A stretch of DNA of 64,000 nucleotides, from assembly GCA_964620915.1 (NCBI GenBank), contig CAZUKP010000001.1:114213-178212 (forward strand), read 5' to 3'. The notes under the pieces were generated by a model, which was not told the DNA's origin, searched no databases, and was given only the letters and a program-made list of their open reading frames with translations. The DNA is from Hyphomicrobium_A sp964620915 (lineage in GTDB: Bacteria > Pseudomonadota > Alphaproteobacteria > Rhizobiales > Hyphomicrobiaceae). A program made the position numbers and the translations under genes. Each line of letters opens with the position of its first letter. Position 1 is the stretch's first letter. This document shows, piece after piece, positions 53,754 to 62,623 of this stretch.

Positions 53754-55249
53754 GTTCGACCTCCGCCGCGCGCGATTTCGCGTTCCAGGTGCTCAATCAA
53801 TTGGCGTGGGGCCGCGTCCTCGGCGAGAGCCTTTAAGGTCTCTTCGCGCTTTGCTGAGGGCATCCGCGTGTTGGACTTCAGATAGGCGATGAGGGCAGAG
53901 CGCTGTTCATGGCTCAGGGAAACCATTTCGGTGCGCTTGCCTTGGGGTTGCGAGGCGATGGGATCGGCGGCCGAGGATGGTTCGCTGCGAAGCTCGACCT
54001 TCACGCCAGGCGCCAGGTAGGGCAGGCGCTTCATGACAAAGCGCGCCCCGAAAGGCACGCCACTCACGATCAACGTGTCGTCTTGCCGGCGCACGATTGT
54101 CGCTTCTACTTCCTTCAGCCGGTCGTCCTCGCCGACGATCAGGATGTGGCCGTCATCGGTTGCGGCCTGTGAGGGAATGACGGCAACGTTCGCAATCATC
54201 GGCTCTTGGATGTGCACGGTCACGAAGTCGCCAGACCGCATCGCTGATTCATGCGCATCATTCAGAGTAGCGAACACGATGCGTCCGCCCTGGACGGCAT
54301 TTGTCACAGCTGCGGCCCGGTCAAGAACTCCGGAAACTTCGACCGTACGATCGTGCAGGTCCAGCACCGCCGTGATGGGCAGAGGGTCCAGATCACCGTT
54401 TCCTTCTGCCGACAGGACACGCGCGAACTCTTGCGGGCGCAAGCGCACGGAAACTTCGAGCGTCGTTGGATCGATGAGCGTTGCTAGTTTCTCGTTCTGC
54501 GAAACACGGCGTCCTAGCGTCACCGCAACTTCGTCAAGTCGGCCGGTAAAGGGTGCGCGATAGTTCGCATCTCGAAGCGCCTTCTTCGAGTCGGCCAACG
54601 CTAACTCGGCGCGTTCGACGTTGCGCTCGCTCAGCTCGATGCGGCTCTCGCCGGCGATGAGAGCTTGTGACTTTGCTGTCAATGCCTGCTCGGCTGCCGA
54701 CAGTGCGAGCGCGGCTTCGTCAGCGGCCGAGGCCGTCGTGAGCTTCTTGGCACGCAGTTCGTTCTTGCGTTCCAGGTCACCCTTGCGCAGGGCGATCTGC
54801 AATTCCGCAGACGAAACTTCAGATTTCAAATGAGCAAGGACGGCCTTGGCCTCGGCCAGCTCGGAATGGGCCTGTGCCAAGGCTGCTTCGGCATCGACGA
54901 CGCGGCGCTCGGCGGTCTCGGGTTCCACGCGAAAGAGCAGCTCGTTCTCCTGCACCGTCATGCCATCGCGGAACTTCGGCGAGAGGTCGACGATTTGGCC
55001 TTGGGCGGGCGCTCGCACCTCCAGTGTCGTCCAGGCGCGAACTTGGCCGTAGGCTGTGATTAAGGGCTTCGCGGACTCGCCTTTGAGGGTTCCAATGTCT
55101 ACCGCATATGTGCGTTCGCTCGCCGGAGTCTGGCGCTGGCCGCTGGCCGTTGTGATCGCGGTGTGCAGGTGCCAGCCGGCATAGCCGAGGAGACCGAGGG
55201 TCACCGCGGTCATCAGCAATCCCGACAGGGCACGCATCGCCGTTCGCAT
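53750..55249 (-). CDS. RND efflux periplasmic adaptor with C-terminal helical extension
   Basis: About 499 residues: transmembrane anchor (LSGLLMTAVTLGLLGYAGWH), lipoyl half (ITAYGQVRAWTTLEVRAPAQ), a long coiled coil (about 105-205), second half (YRAPFTGRLDEVAVTLGRR), a beta-barrel and membrane-proximal domain, then about 60 extra residues in a helix-rich tail (SLSHEQRSALIAYLKSNTRM and EETLKALAEDAAPRQLIEHL). The tail is not part of the standard adaptor. ATG 55249 follows TGGAGGTTCCGA; a GTG at 55264 would add five residues. It is the first gene of a two-gene efflux operon. Confidence 0.9.
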   Translation of the reverse strand: MRTAMRALSGLLMTAVTLGLLGYAGWHLHTAITTASGQRQTPASERTYAVDIGTLKGESAKPLITAYGQVRAWTTLEVRAPAQGQIVDLSPKFRDGMTVQENELLFRVEPETAERRVVDAEAALAQAHSELAEAKAVLAHLKSEVSSAELQIALRKGDLERKNELRAKKLTTASAADEAALALSAAEQALTAKSQALIAGESRIELSERNVERAELALADSKKALRDANYRAPFTGRLDEVAVTLGRRVSQNEKLATLIDPTTLEVSVRLRPQEFARVLSAEGNGDLDPLPITAVLDLHDRTVEVSGVLDRAAAVTNAVQGGRIVFATLNDAHESAMRSGDFVTVHIQEPMIANVAVIPSQAATDDGHILIVGEDDRLKEVEATIVRRQDDTLIVSGVPFGARFVMKRLPYLAPGVKVELRSEPSSAADPIASQPQGKRTEMVSLSHEQRSALIAYLKSNTRMPSAKREETLKALAEDAAPRQLIEHLEREIARGGGRT

Positions 55250-55635
55250 TCGGAACCTCCACAAATTGAGCCTTGCGCCAGCATTAACGGTACAAGGGGC
55301 CGGATTCTGTCGTTGAAAACGGGCGGACCCCCAGGCCGTGCGAAATTTGTGCTGGCAATATGGCCCCCGGCCCCTGAAACACCAGCAACGGCTGGTTCAT
55401 ACGCCATTCATTGCAAGGTGGACCAAGAATTCTGGGTGGTGTCGGAGGGTTAGCTCGGCCGGTGCCCGGTAAGCCGGCCCGACCATATTTCTCGCGCGGG
55501 CATGACGGCGATGTCACCTATTGATACAAGGTGCACAAAATTCACCCTCGGGCGGTCACAAAGCAGCCAACCTCTTGAGCCCAAACTCGATTTGAGTGCT
55601 CGCGTTGAATCGCAACCAGCGCCCTTGGGGGGCAC
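55250..55635. other. Gap of 386 bp upstream of the RND operon and the J-domain gene
   Basis: Divergent promoters for the genes on either side must lie here. The inverted repeat GGCCGG (55457-55462) and CCGGCC (55474-55479), with an 11-base loop, is the only structure seen; the stem is short. No gene is convincing. Confidence 0.55.
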
Positions 55636-57213
55636 ATGGCTCTCTCGCAAGTCGCGTCACGATACTTTGGTCTGATCGTGCTCGGTCTGGCTGCCGGTTC
55701 GGCGGTTGCAGGCGAGCGTGTCCAGATCCCATATGATTGCCGTTTCGATGGTGTCCGCGTGCATCTTAGGCCGTCGCCTGCGCAGACCTATGAGGTCATC
55801 GGGGCCCGTGAGCGCGAGATCTTCAACACCTGTTCGCCGCTCAATCCCAATCGCTGCCGCAGCTGGTTCATCCATCGGTTTGAACTCGACTGCAATGGTG
55901 CTCGGGTCGGCTGGCTCGATGTCGCTGCGGCGGCCTCGCGCTACACACGCCAGCAGGCATGGGTCCGCGACGGCCGTTTTCAAATTCGCATGGGGCGCAT
56001 GTGGACGGTTGGGCGAAGGGGCCAGCCCTTTCCACCAGGCGACGAGGGGCCCGACATCTACGAGCCCAACTCCGACCGATATGGCGATGGCGGCGGATAT
56101 CGGGACAGCCGTTCGGGTGTCGTGACCCTTCCGCCAGGGTTTGCCCCGACCTTGGGTATTCCGATGTCCTTCATCGGCGACGAGGGACCTTCTTATGCAG
56201 AACCCGTCGCCGGCCCGGTTGATAACTCAGTTCAGTCCGTACCACTTCCCGCGCCGGAACGAATTCCAGATCTGCCGGTCAAGGCAGATCGAACGCAAAT
56301 CCCCAAACCCAAAACGGTTGTCGCCAGCACATCCACTGAAGCTCCGGGCCAAACAAGCACCGGCAGTATCTCACCGGCGATCATCAACGCCGCCGGATCA
56401 AACGACGATGGGCCGTCCAAACCAAAAGCTTCCGCAGCAACAAGCGCGCGCGTGACGCCCGCAACGAATGTGGCGGCTGTATCAGAATCACCCCCGTCGT
56501 CAGAGCCGCCTTCATCGTCAGAGCCGCCCTCGTCGTCAGAAACCGCAGGTCGCGCACAATCCGACAAGCCATCCGGCGTGATCTCCAGTCGGGCCACGCC
56601 CGCACTCGCTGCCGTACTGCCGCACGCGGATGCTCCTCAACCGTCAGCCACCGTCCCGCCTGACACGGATGCTCCGCAACTATCCGCTACCGGCCTGCCG
56701 GAAACGGATGCTCCGCAACCTTCTGCTGCCGAAACGGTAACGGCACCGGACCCGCCATTCACGGCCACAACTGTTGCAGTTTCCGTTGCCGTTTTCATTT
56801 TCGCGGGCTTGGGGCTGTGGTTATGGACTCGAGGTTCACCGGGCACCGAGCAGATCACGAGCCGCGATATCGGAGCAGTGTCCTTGAGTGGACCAGGCAC
56901 AACCCAAGCCTTGACGCTGAGCAACGACACAGCATCCAAAGGTGCTCCGCCAAACAGAGACGACACCGAACCAAAATTGACAGGCGATGTTGCAGCGAAC
57001 TTGGAGATGCCGACAACGCTCACGCAGGCTCTCGAGATCCTAGGTGCCAGCGCTGACACGTCCCGGGACACCATCAAGAAAATCGTCGACGGCTTGCGTC
57101 AGAGTTGGCATCCCGATCTCGCCAAATCCGATGAAGACCGCGAAATGCGTGAGGAGCGATTGCGTCAGATCAACGTTGCCTGGGACTTGGTGGCGCGGCG
57201 CTACGCTGCTTAG
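55636..57213 (+). CDS. Secreted/anchored SH3-like protein with C-terminal J-domain-like region
   Basis: A 525-residue protein. It starts with a signal peptide (to about AVAGE), then a domain (about 30-95) with SH3-like strands VQIPYDCRFDGVRVHLRPSP and four Cys; a long disordered Pro/Ser/Ala/Thr-rich linker (about 145-370) with repeats of DAPQPSAT type; one transmembrane helix (about 375-397, VAVSVAVFIFAGLGLWLWT); and a C-terminal stretch (about 461-525) that looks like a J domain with HPD at about 490-492 (LRQSWHPDLAKSDEDREMRE, then RLRQINVAWDLV). If the helix spans the membrane, the J domain would be cytoplasmic and the SH3-like part periplasmic. ATG 55636 follows TTGGGGGGCAC. I know no named protein of this plan. 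Confidence 0.76.
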   Translation: MALSQVASRYFGLIVLGLAAGSAVAGERVQIPYDCRFDGVRVHLRPSPAQTYEVIGAREREIFNTCSPLNPNRCRSWFIHRFELDCNGARVGWLDVAAAASRYTRQQAWVRDGRFQIRMGRMWTVGRRGQPFPPGDEGPDIYEPNSDRYGDGGGYRDSRSGVVTLPPGFAPTLGIPMSFIGDEGPSYAEPVAGPVDNSVQSVPLPAPERIPDLPVKADRTQIPKPKTVVASTSTEAPGQTSTGSISPAIINAAGSNDDGPSKPKASAATSARVTPATNVAAVSESPPSSEPPSSSEPPSSSETAGRAQSDKPSGVISSRATPALAAVLPHADAPQPSATVPPDTDAPQLSATGLPETDAPQPSAAETVTAPDPPFTATTVAVSVAVFIFAGLGLWLWTRGSPGTEQITSRDIGAVSLSGPGTTQALTLSNDTASKGAPPNRDDTEPKLTGDVAANLEMPTTLTQALEILGASADTSRDTIKKIVDGLRQSWHPDLAKSDEDREMREERLRQINVAWDLVARRYAA

Positions 57214-57238
57214 CTCCGCGCGGGGTGACGCCGCGGGC

Positions 57239-57697
57239 TCACTTCACGTCGAGCAGTTCCACATCGAAGATGAGCGTCGCGTTCGGAGGTATGACGCCTC
57301 CGGCACCGCGCGCGCCGTAACCAAGCTCCGGAGGAATGATGAGCGTGCGCTTGCCGCCGACCTTCATGGTGGCAACACCTTCGTCCCAGCCTTTGATGAC
57401 TTGGCCCACGCCAACGGGAAATGTGAACGGCTGGCCGCGATCGACCGAGCTATCGAACTTCGCACCCTTCGCATCGTCCTCGTAGAGCCAACCCGTATAG
57501 TGAACGAGAACCGTCTGCCCCTGCGCTGGTTGGACGCCTGTTCCGACTTTCGTGTCAGTGATCTTCAAACCTGACGGCGTGGTCATGGTCTTTCCTTCCG
57601 TTTGGGCGAAAGAGGTGGCGGCGGTTGTGAGTGGGAAGGCGCCGGCAAGCAGGACAACTGCACCAACCAATGTGACGGCACGTTTGAAAGCGGGCAT
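57239..57697 (-). CDS. FKBP-type peptidyl-prolyl cis-trans isomerase, secreted
   Basis: A 152-residue protein with a signal peptide (to about SFAQ) and one FKBP domain: VLVHYTGWLYEDDAKGAKFD, PFTFPVGVGQVIKGWDEGVA, GKRTLIIPPELGYGARG and NATLIFDVELLDVK. The residues that line the FK506 pocket (Tyr, Asp, Trp, Tyr, Phe) are kept. It speeds prolyl isomerisation in the periplasm. ATG 57697 has AAGGAGGAT upstream. It is convergent with the J-domain-like gene. Length is normal. Confidence 0.94.
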   Translation of the reverse strand: MPAFKRAVTLVGAVVLLAGAFPLTTAATSFAQTEGKTMTTPSGLKITDTKVGTGVQPAQGQTVLVHYTGWLYEDDAKGAKFDSSVDRGQPFTFPVGVGQVIKGWDEGVATMKVGGKRTLIIPPELGYGARGAGGVIPPNATLIFDVELLDVK

Positions 57698-57903
57698 TGA
57701 GATCCTCCTTGAACGCGTCTCACGCGCAGACCGAGCGCCTATCTAGCCCACACTCGCGCGAAACGCACACTTTCGTTCGTGTCCATGAGGCAAGCATTGC
57801 TCAACTGGAACCTGCGCGCATGCGCCGCGGTGGGACACGGAACCGTCATCTTTCGCAGTGCTATAATGTCAACACATAAACGGATCGGGGGATCTTTCCG
57901 AAC

Positions 57904-58914
57904 ATGAGGCTCTCTTCCTCGGCCGCGAGGCCGGCTTGCGTTGGCGTTATTGGCGCCGTGCTCACGGCCTTCGGCTCTGCTTCGTACGCAGCACCGCTGC
58001 ATGAGCGAGCATGTGGGCGCATCGACTACAACGCCATGATCCTCGACATTATCAAGAGCCTGCCAACAGGCGGCGGCTACAGCCTCAGCGCGCGCACCGT
58101 CCAGTTGCCTACTGTGACCGCGCACAATATCGGGGGCGGCCGCTGGGAAATGCGCAGCTACGATGGGTTCCCCTCGTATTGTAGCAGTGCCACCTACGCT
58201 GTCTTTGCACACCTTGCGACCGAGTTGCACAATAGCGGGCGCATTACCTTGCGCCCCGATCAGATGCATTCACTTAAAGTACTCAAACGAAATCCTGACG
58301 GGACCGCACGCGCGGACGGACAAGGCCCGTTCGCGATCTTCAATTCCAATGGTGCGGGTGTTGCCGCTTTCCTGAAGCACACCGGCACCGGCTTTAGCTT
58401 TCGCGACGATGCGCTCGCCCACGCGCGCCCCGGCGATTTCCTCAAACTTTTTTGGAATAAGAAGGTGGGGGCAACCGAACGCGGTCATCAGGCCATATTC
58501 ACCGGTCGACGCGTGGTCGATGGCCGGGATATGGTTTGCTTCTGGAGCAGTCAGAAGCAGCGCAAGAAGAAGCGCGCGGGCAAACGCGAGCCGCTGTATT
58601 TTCCAGCCTCCGCCGGCGGCGTTGTCCAGAACGGTTACGGCGAGGTGTGCCGGCCCCGAACTGACATCAAAGCGATGGTCTTTTCACGGCTGACCTGCAT
58701 GAAAAATCTGACCTTCGGCCTCGACGAGATGGCGTTAAAGGCTGCTCCCAGGGGCGGTCTCGCGGATCTATTTGTGGATGAGTACCTTTATTCGATCCGC
58801 ACGACCTCGTCCGATCACGCCACATTGGATCGCATGTACGGAATCCTTCCGCAGGCGGTGCCGGCGCCCGTTCCCGCCACGTTTGCGGATTCAGGCATCG
58901 CCCCGTTGCGATGA
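57904..58914 (+). CDS. Secreted protein with papain-fold (NlpC/P60-like) features, unknown
   Basis: A 336-residue protein with a signal peptide (end near SYAAP). Residues about 80-200 contain features of the NlpC/P60 or related cysteine peptidase fold: a helix starting with SYCSSATYAVFAHLAT, in which a Cys could be the nucleophile, then ARPGDFLKLFWN and later GHQAIFTGRRVV, with the His. A Lys/Arg-rich stretch (KQRKKKRAGKRE) and a C-terminal region rich in Pro follow. The family is not certain and the match is by pattern. If right, it could cleave peptidoglycan cross-links. The ATG has GGGGATCTTTCCGAAC upstream. Confidence 0.65.
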   Translation: MRLSSSAARPACVGVIGAVLTAFGSASYAAPLHERACGRIDYNAMILDIIKSLPTGGGYSLSARTVQLPTVTAHNIGGGRWEMRSYDGFPSYCSSATYAVFAHLATELHNSGRITLRPDQMHSLKVLKRNPDGTARADGQGPFAIFNSNGAGVAAFLKHTGTGFSFRDDALAHARPGDFLKLFWNKKVGATERGHQAIFTGRRVVDGRDMVCFWSSQKQRKKKRAGKREPLYFPASAGGVVQNGYGEVCRPRTDIKAMVFSRLTCMKNLTFGLDEMALKAAPRGGLADLFVDEYLYSIRTTSSDHATLDRMYGILPQAVPAPVPATFADSGIAPLR

Positions 58915-59167
58915 CGCCTCGGGCGCGGTCTCAAGACTGGATCTTTCTGCCCCGCGCAGGTCCATGGTCCTTACTCATCTACAACTCTACCAGCGATGTC
59001 GCAGCGGCGCTCCGCCGAGCACGCACGCCGTCCCGACGCAGCACTGCAAATTGACATGACGACTTAAAAAACAACGCATACACTCTCCGTAGGGAGACGA
59101 TTGGTGGGGGGACGATTAAGAACCACTGAGAACCGGTGACCGCCGCACCCGAACCATGGAGCCCTTG

Positions 59168-60796
59168 ATGAAAATCTCGTCCCAACTTTTTTCTGCAGGA
59201 CGTTTTGCAGCCTCGATACTCTTGGCTTCTACGAGCTTCGCCGTCGCGCAGGTCTCGCAGGAGACGATTCAGTCTCTGTCGGCACCCGACAAGATCGACA
59301 CGCGCATTGGCACGCTTGAGTTCAAGGACGGTGTGCCCACCGATGAGGCCGCGCGGACGGTCTACGACACGCTCGACTTCACTCGCGCGCTCAACGTCTA
59401 CAACAACAGCTTCCGCGGTGCCTCGGCCCTCGGGCTCGTCAAGGGCTTTGAAAGCATTGGCGCCAAACCCGGCGATGTCGTCATCTTCTCCAAGTTGATG
59501 GACTCGAATTCGCTGTTCCTGACGGCCAATGCAGACACGGTCTACTACCTTGCCGGGCTCGATCTGAGCAAAGGCCCAATGGTGATCGAGCAGCCGTCGA
59601 AAGCCGTCGGCGCCATCAACGACATGTGGTTTTCCTGGGTGATCGACATCGGCGGCCCAGGGCCGGACCGCGGGCTCGGCGGCAAATACCTGATCGTCGG
59701 CCCCGACTATGACGGCCCACTGCCCCAAGGCGGCTACTTCATTGCGCATTCGAAGACCAACCTCGCCCTCTATGCCGCACGAGCCTATCTCGTCAACAAT
59801 GATCCCAAACCGGCCGTCGAAAACGTCAAGCAGAACCTTAAGATCTATCCTTACAAGCCGGGATCCTTCGGCACGAGCATTGCGCAGGCACTCGAGGGGA
59901 CCGTGCGCATAGAAGGTGAGCCGAAGATCCCCGAGATGAAGTTCATCGACGCCAGCGGCGTGTCCTTCAACACGATCCCGCCGAGCGACTATGGTTTCTT
60001 CGAGATGATCAATGAAAACGTCCAGAACGAGCCCGCCACAAGCTACGACGTGGAGCTTGCCGGTCAGCTCGCCGCCATAGGGATCGTGCACGGCAAGGCG
60101 TTCAAGCCCGACGACCGGATGAAAAGGATCCTGTCGGACGCGGCCGCCGTCGGTCAGGCCACCGGCCGATCGCTACAATGGCGCTACGCGATGCAGCACC
60201 CTGACTGGGCGTACTATGAGGGTTCGCATTGGGGCAGTATGCTGTGGGAAGGTGGCGCTTTTTTCGAGACGCCGCCGCCGCTCTACAAGGACGGCATGTT
60301 CAAGCCCCTGCCGCCGACCGGCGCGCGCACACTCGATTCGCGCGCAGCTTTCTACTATGCCTATACGCTCGACTCGCCGGGCATGATCATGCGCATTCCG
60401 GGTGTCGGCTCACAGTACCTGATGGGGTTCCTGGACGCCGACGGCAAACCGTACGACGGCGGCAAGACCTATAAGGTAGATCTGCCCAAGGACATCCCGG
60501 CGGCGGCCTTCTGGTCCTTCACGCTCTACGACAACCAGACCCGCTCCATGCTGCAGACACCGCAAAAATATCCCCGCGCCGGCAGCCAGAGCTATCCCTC
60601 TCCGGCGGCCGAAGCGAATGCCGACGGCTCGACGACCATCTACTTCGGTCCCGAGCAGCCCGATGGCGTCGCTCGAGGAAACTGGATCCAGACGATGCCG
60701 GGCAAAGGCTATTTCAACATCCTGCGCCTCTACAGCCCGCTGCCGTCCTTCTTCGACAAGACCTGGCGTCCGAGCGAAGTCGAGTTGGTGCAGTAA
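59168..60796 (+). CDS. DUF1254/DUF1214 family protein, secreted
   Basis: A 542-residue protein with a signal peptide (end near SFAVAQ). The N-terminal DUF1254 region (about residues 50-190, with YDTLDFTRALNVYNNSFRG and KLMDSNSLFLTANADTVYYL) and C-terminal DUF1214 region (about 420-540, with YKVDLPKDIPAAAFWSFTLY and LYDNQTRSML) are both clear. The family is abundant in soil and marine bacteria; no enzyme activity is established. ATG 59168 lies 8 bp after GGAG; another in-frame ATG at 59156. A perfect hairpin lies 40 bp after the stop. Neighbouring genes are unrelated. Confidence 0.88.
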   Translation: MKISSQLFSAGRFAASILLASTSFAVAQVSQETIQSLSAPDKIDTRIGTLEFKDGVPTDEAARTVYDTLDFTRALNVYNNSFRGASALGLVKGFESIGAKPGDVVIFSKLMDSNSLFLTANADTVYYLAGLDLSKGPMVIEQPSKAVGAINDMWFSWVIDIGGPGPDRGLGGKYLIVGPDYDGPLPQGGYFIAHSKTNLALYAARAYLVNNDPKPAVENVKQNLKIYPYKPGSFGTSIAQALEGTVRIEGEPKIPEMKFIDASGVSFNTIPPSDYGFFEMINENVQNEPATSYDVELAGQLAAIGIVHGKAFKPDDRMKRILSDAAAVGQATGRSLQWRYAMQHPDWAYYEGSHWGSMLWEGGAFFETPPPLYKDGMFKPLPPTGARTLDSRAAFYYAYTLDSPGMIMRIPGVGSQYLMGFLDADGKPYDGGKTYKVDLPKDIPAAAFWSFTLYDNQTRSMLQTPQKYPRAGSQSYPSPAAEANADGSTTIYFGPEQPDGVARGNWIQTMPGKGYFNILRLYSPLPSFFDKTWRPSEVELVQ

Positions 60797-60835
60797 CGCC
60801 GTCCTCATAGCCCGAGCGCTTCAGACCGATTGCTA

Positions 60836-60869
60836 GGTGATTTGCCCGCATTTCTTCGGGCAAATCACC
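60836..60869 (+). repeat. Perfect 13-bp inverted repeat after the DUF1254 gene
   Basis: GGTGATTTGCCCG (60836-60848) and CGGGCAAATCACC (60857-60869) are perfect complements with an 8-base loop. No T run follows on either strand, so it need not be a classical terminator. It could stop transcription, protect an mRNA end or bind a protein. Confidence 0.7.
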
Positions 60870-60939
60870 GTGTCGTCGCTCGCTGTGCCGTGGCAAGCCG
60901 ATGAGGCTGCCGAATGCGAGCAACAGCGAGGGCACTGAA

Positions 60940-61506
60940 ATGAAACTTCTTGCATGGAACGCGACTATCCACCGCCAAAACGCGAACGCCTGGCGCATTC
61001 GAGGTCTGCTGTGCGCGTGCGCACTGTTCTCCGCTGCAGCCGTCGACGGAGGCCGTGCTGACGAACCCAAGAAGGTCGCCGTCTTTGCCTCTACGCTTGA
61101 GGACACCAGTGCAGGTGGCGGCGTCATTGCGCCTGATGCGCGGGATGCAAAGTACATGGAAGAGTCGACGCAGGAGGCCAAGCGCCTGCTCGCAGAGTCC
61201 GGACGATACGCGGTCATCGACACATCCGGCGTGCAAACCGAAGCGATGGCAACACGTAAGGCCGGATCCTGCAGCGAATGTCTGGGGCCAGTCATCAAGA
61301 AGCTCGGCGCCGAACAGGCCGTGATTGGTGCGATCAACCGCGTCAGCCGGACCGAGTACACACTTCTGATTCAGTTCGTCGATGCCGGCAGCGGTGAGGT
61401 CGCAGCACGTTATTTCACCGGCATGAGATTGGGTGCGGACTATTCCTGGCCACGCTCCGTCAAGTGGCTAATGAAAAATCGCATCCTGGCCGAGCAGAAG
61501 AACTGA
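60940..61506 (+). CDS. Secreted DUF2380/DUF3280-type protein
   Basis: A 188-residue protein with a signal-like N-terminus (LLCACALFSAAAVDGGRA) and a mature domain VAVFASTLEDTSAGG, KRLLAESGRYAVIDTSGV, CSECLGPVIKKLGAEQAVIG and GEVAARYFTGMRLGADYS. The Cys pair CSEC and the DTS-DAGSGE pattern match the DUF2380/DUF3280 family seen near respiratory or methylotrophy genes in some alphaproteobacteria; nothing of that kind is adjacent here. Function unknown. ATG 60940 is preferred over ATG 60901 because it gives a good signal peptide. Confidence 0.72.
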   Translation: MKLLAWNATIHRQNANAWRIRGLLCACALFSAAAVDGGRADEPKKVAVFASTLEDTSAGGGVIAPDARDAKYMEESTQEAKRLLAESGRYAVIDTSGVQTEAMATRKAGSCSECLGPVIKKLGAEQAVIGAINRVSRTEYTLLIQFVDAGSGEVAARYFTGMRLGADYSWPRSVKWLMKNRILAEQKN

Positions 61507-61594
61507 GGGCATCTGCGAGACCTCCCCGCCTCGCGGCCGCGACTGCCTCCGCCGGCCCTTCTCTTCTTTCTCAGTCAGCAGTTGGCGGGTGCGC

Positions 61595-61981
61595 TCAGGG
61601 CGTCCGGGGACGCGTGAGAATTCCAATCGTGCTGAAGATTACGCCAAGGATCCATAGAGTAGGGCCTAGGAGGTCGGTACTCAGCCCTGGCACATAAATA
61701 AGTACGAGGAACCCAATATCCGTGACGCTGATTGTAAACAGGTTGAGCCAATACCCCAGCAGGCTGTTGCGCCAATTAAAGGCGACGGCAATCACGATGG
61801 TGAAAACGGAGAGATACGCCAGGTTCCAGGCGCCCTGATAGAGTTTGCCCTGTGTGAGACCGGGTGCCGCGTCCTCTGCCAGCTGGTATCCCAAGTAGGC
61901 TGCATAGATGTGCAGCAAGCCCCAACTCAGAAAGAAGATTGCTCCGAGCTTGTACGTCGCCGATTTCAAATCCAATGGCAT
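61595..61981 (-). CDS. Four-helix membrane protein, unknown
   Basis: A 128-residue protein with hydrophobic segments at KLGAIFFLSWGLLHIYAAYL, LAYLSVFTIVIAVAF, LFTISVTDIGFLVLIYVPG and GPTLWILGVIFSTIGIL. The ATG at 61981 has GGGGGTAGGCCC upstream on the minus strand. I cannot name the family. The gene lies between genes on both strands and may be part of a transcript with the YjbR-like stub and SemiSWEET gene upstream of it. Confidence 0.68.
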   Translation of the reverse strand: MPLDLKSATYKLGAIFFLSWGLLHIYAAYLGYQLAEDAAPGLTQGKLYQGAWNLAYLSVFTIVIAVAFNWRNSLLGYWLNLFTISVTDIGFLVLIYVPGLSTDLLGPTLWILGVIFSTIGILTRPRTP

Positions 61982-62161
61982 GGGCCTACCCCCTGTAGCG
62001 AGAATGGCGACATTGGGCGATGCGCCTGCAAACCACAAGGACTCGCGAAGTCGAGAACACCCGATTAATCAGGTTGGGTTGTGGTGCTCATCGGGCTCAT
62101 CTCCTCCGTGGTCCCGTCTTGCGCGGGCGTCCTTGCCTGCGCGACAATCCGAGTGGCCCCT

Positions 62162-62338
62162 TTATGTCTTCTTCGTCGACCGCGATCGCGTTCCGGGCTT
62201 TTTCTTCGCGGAGCGGCCGTCGGCGCTGAGCGTCACGTGGGTGCGTGCGACCTTGAAGGCGGTGCAGTCGAAGTGCGGCGGTGCCAGCGTGCCCTCAAGT
62301 GCGAGCGCCATGCGGCGCAGATCCTTACCCGGCGTCAT
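62162..62338 (-). pseudogene. Short YjbR/MmcQ-like gene, probably a truncated remnant
   Basis: A 58-residue frame that begins MTPGKDLRRMALALEGTLAP and HFDCTAFKV, which resembles the N-terminus of the YjbR/MmcQ family (DUF419-like; normally about 110-120 residues), but after THVTLSADGRS it changes to a Lys/Arg/Thr-rich tail and stops. The start lies 6 bp after the stop of the SemiSWEET gene. It could be a decayed gene or a short real one; the resemblance is from memory. If functional it would be a DNA-binding-like fold, but half is missing. Confidence 0.45.
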
Positions 62339-62344
62339 CGCGCG

Positions 62345-62623
62345 TCACGGAACTGGCCGGTCGCCAGTCAAACTGTTCCTAATCTTAAAGAACAAAATTG
62401 TGCTCGACAGCACCAGCGTCACCCCGTTGGCCAAAACGAGCGGAAGGTCCCTGATGATGGCGCCATAGAGGAGCCAGGCGAAATTCCCAGAGGCCATGAT
62501 CGAGAACATCAAGAGCGAGATGTCGTGGGTGGCGCCCGTGCGCCACGTCTTCACGACCTGCGGAACAAACGCGACCGTCGTCAACGTGCCGGCGAGCAGG
62601 CCAAGCATGGTTACAGCCGTCAT
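62345..62623 (-). CDS. SemiSWEET-type transporter
   Basis: A 92-residue protein with three transmembrane helices and a PQ-loop: FVPQVVKTWRTGATHDISLL, then MFSIMASGNFAWLLYGAIIR and LANGVTLVLSSTILFFK. This is the single three-helix unit of bacterial SemiSWEET sugar facilitators, which work as dimers. ATG 62623 follows GGGAGCGCTC. The open frame upstream to 62815 is not needed. The substrate may be a sugar or a small solute. The YjbR-like stub starts 6 bp after it. Confidence 0.88.
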   Translation of the reverse strand: MTAVTMLGLLAGTLTTVAFVPQVVKTWRTGATHDISLLMFSIMASGNFAWLLYGAIIRDLPLVLANGVTLVLSSTILFFKIRNSLTGDRPVP

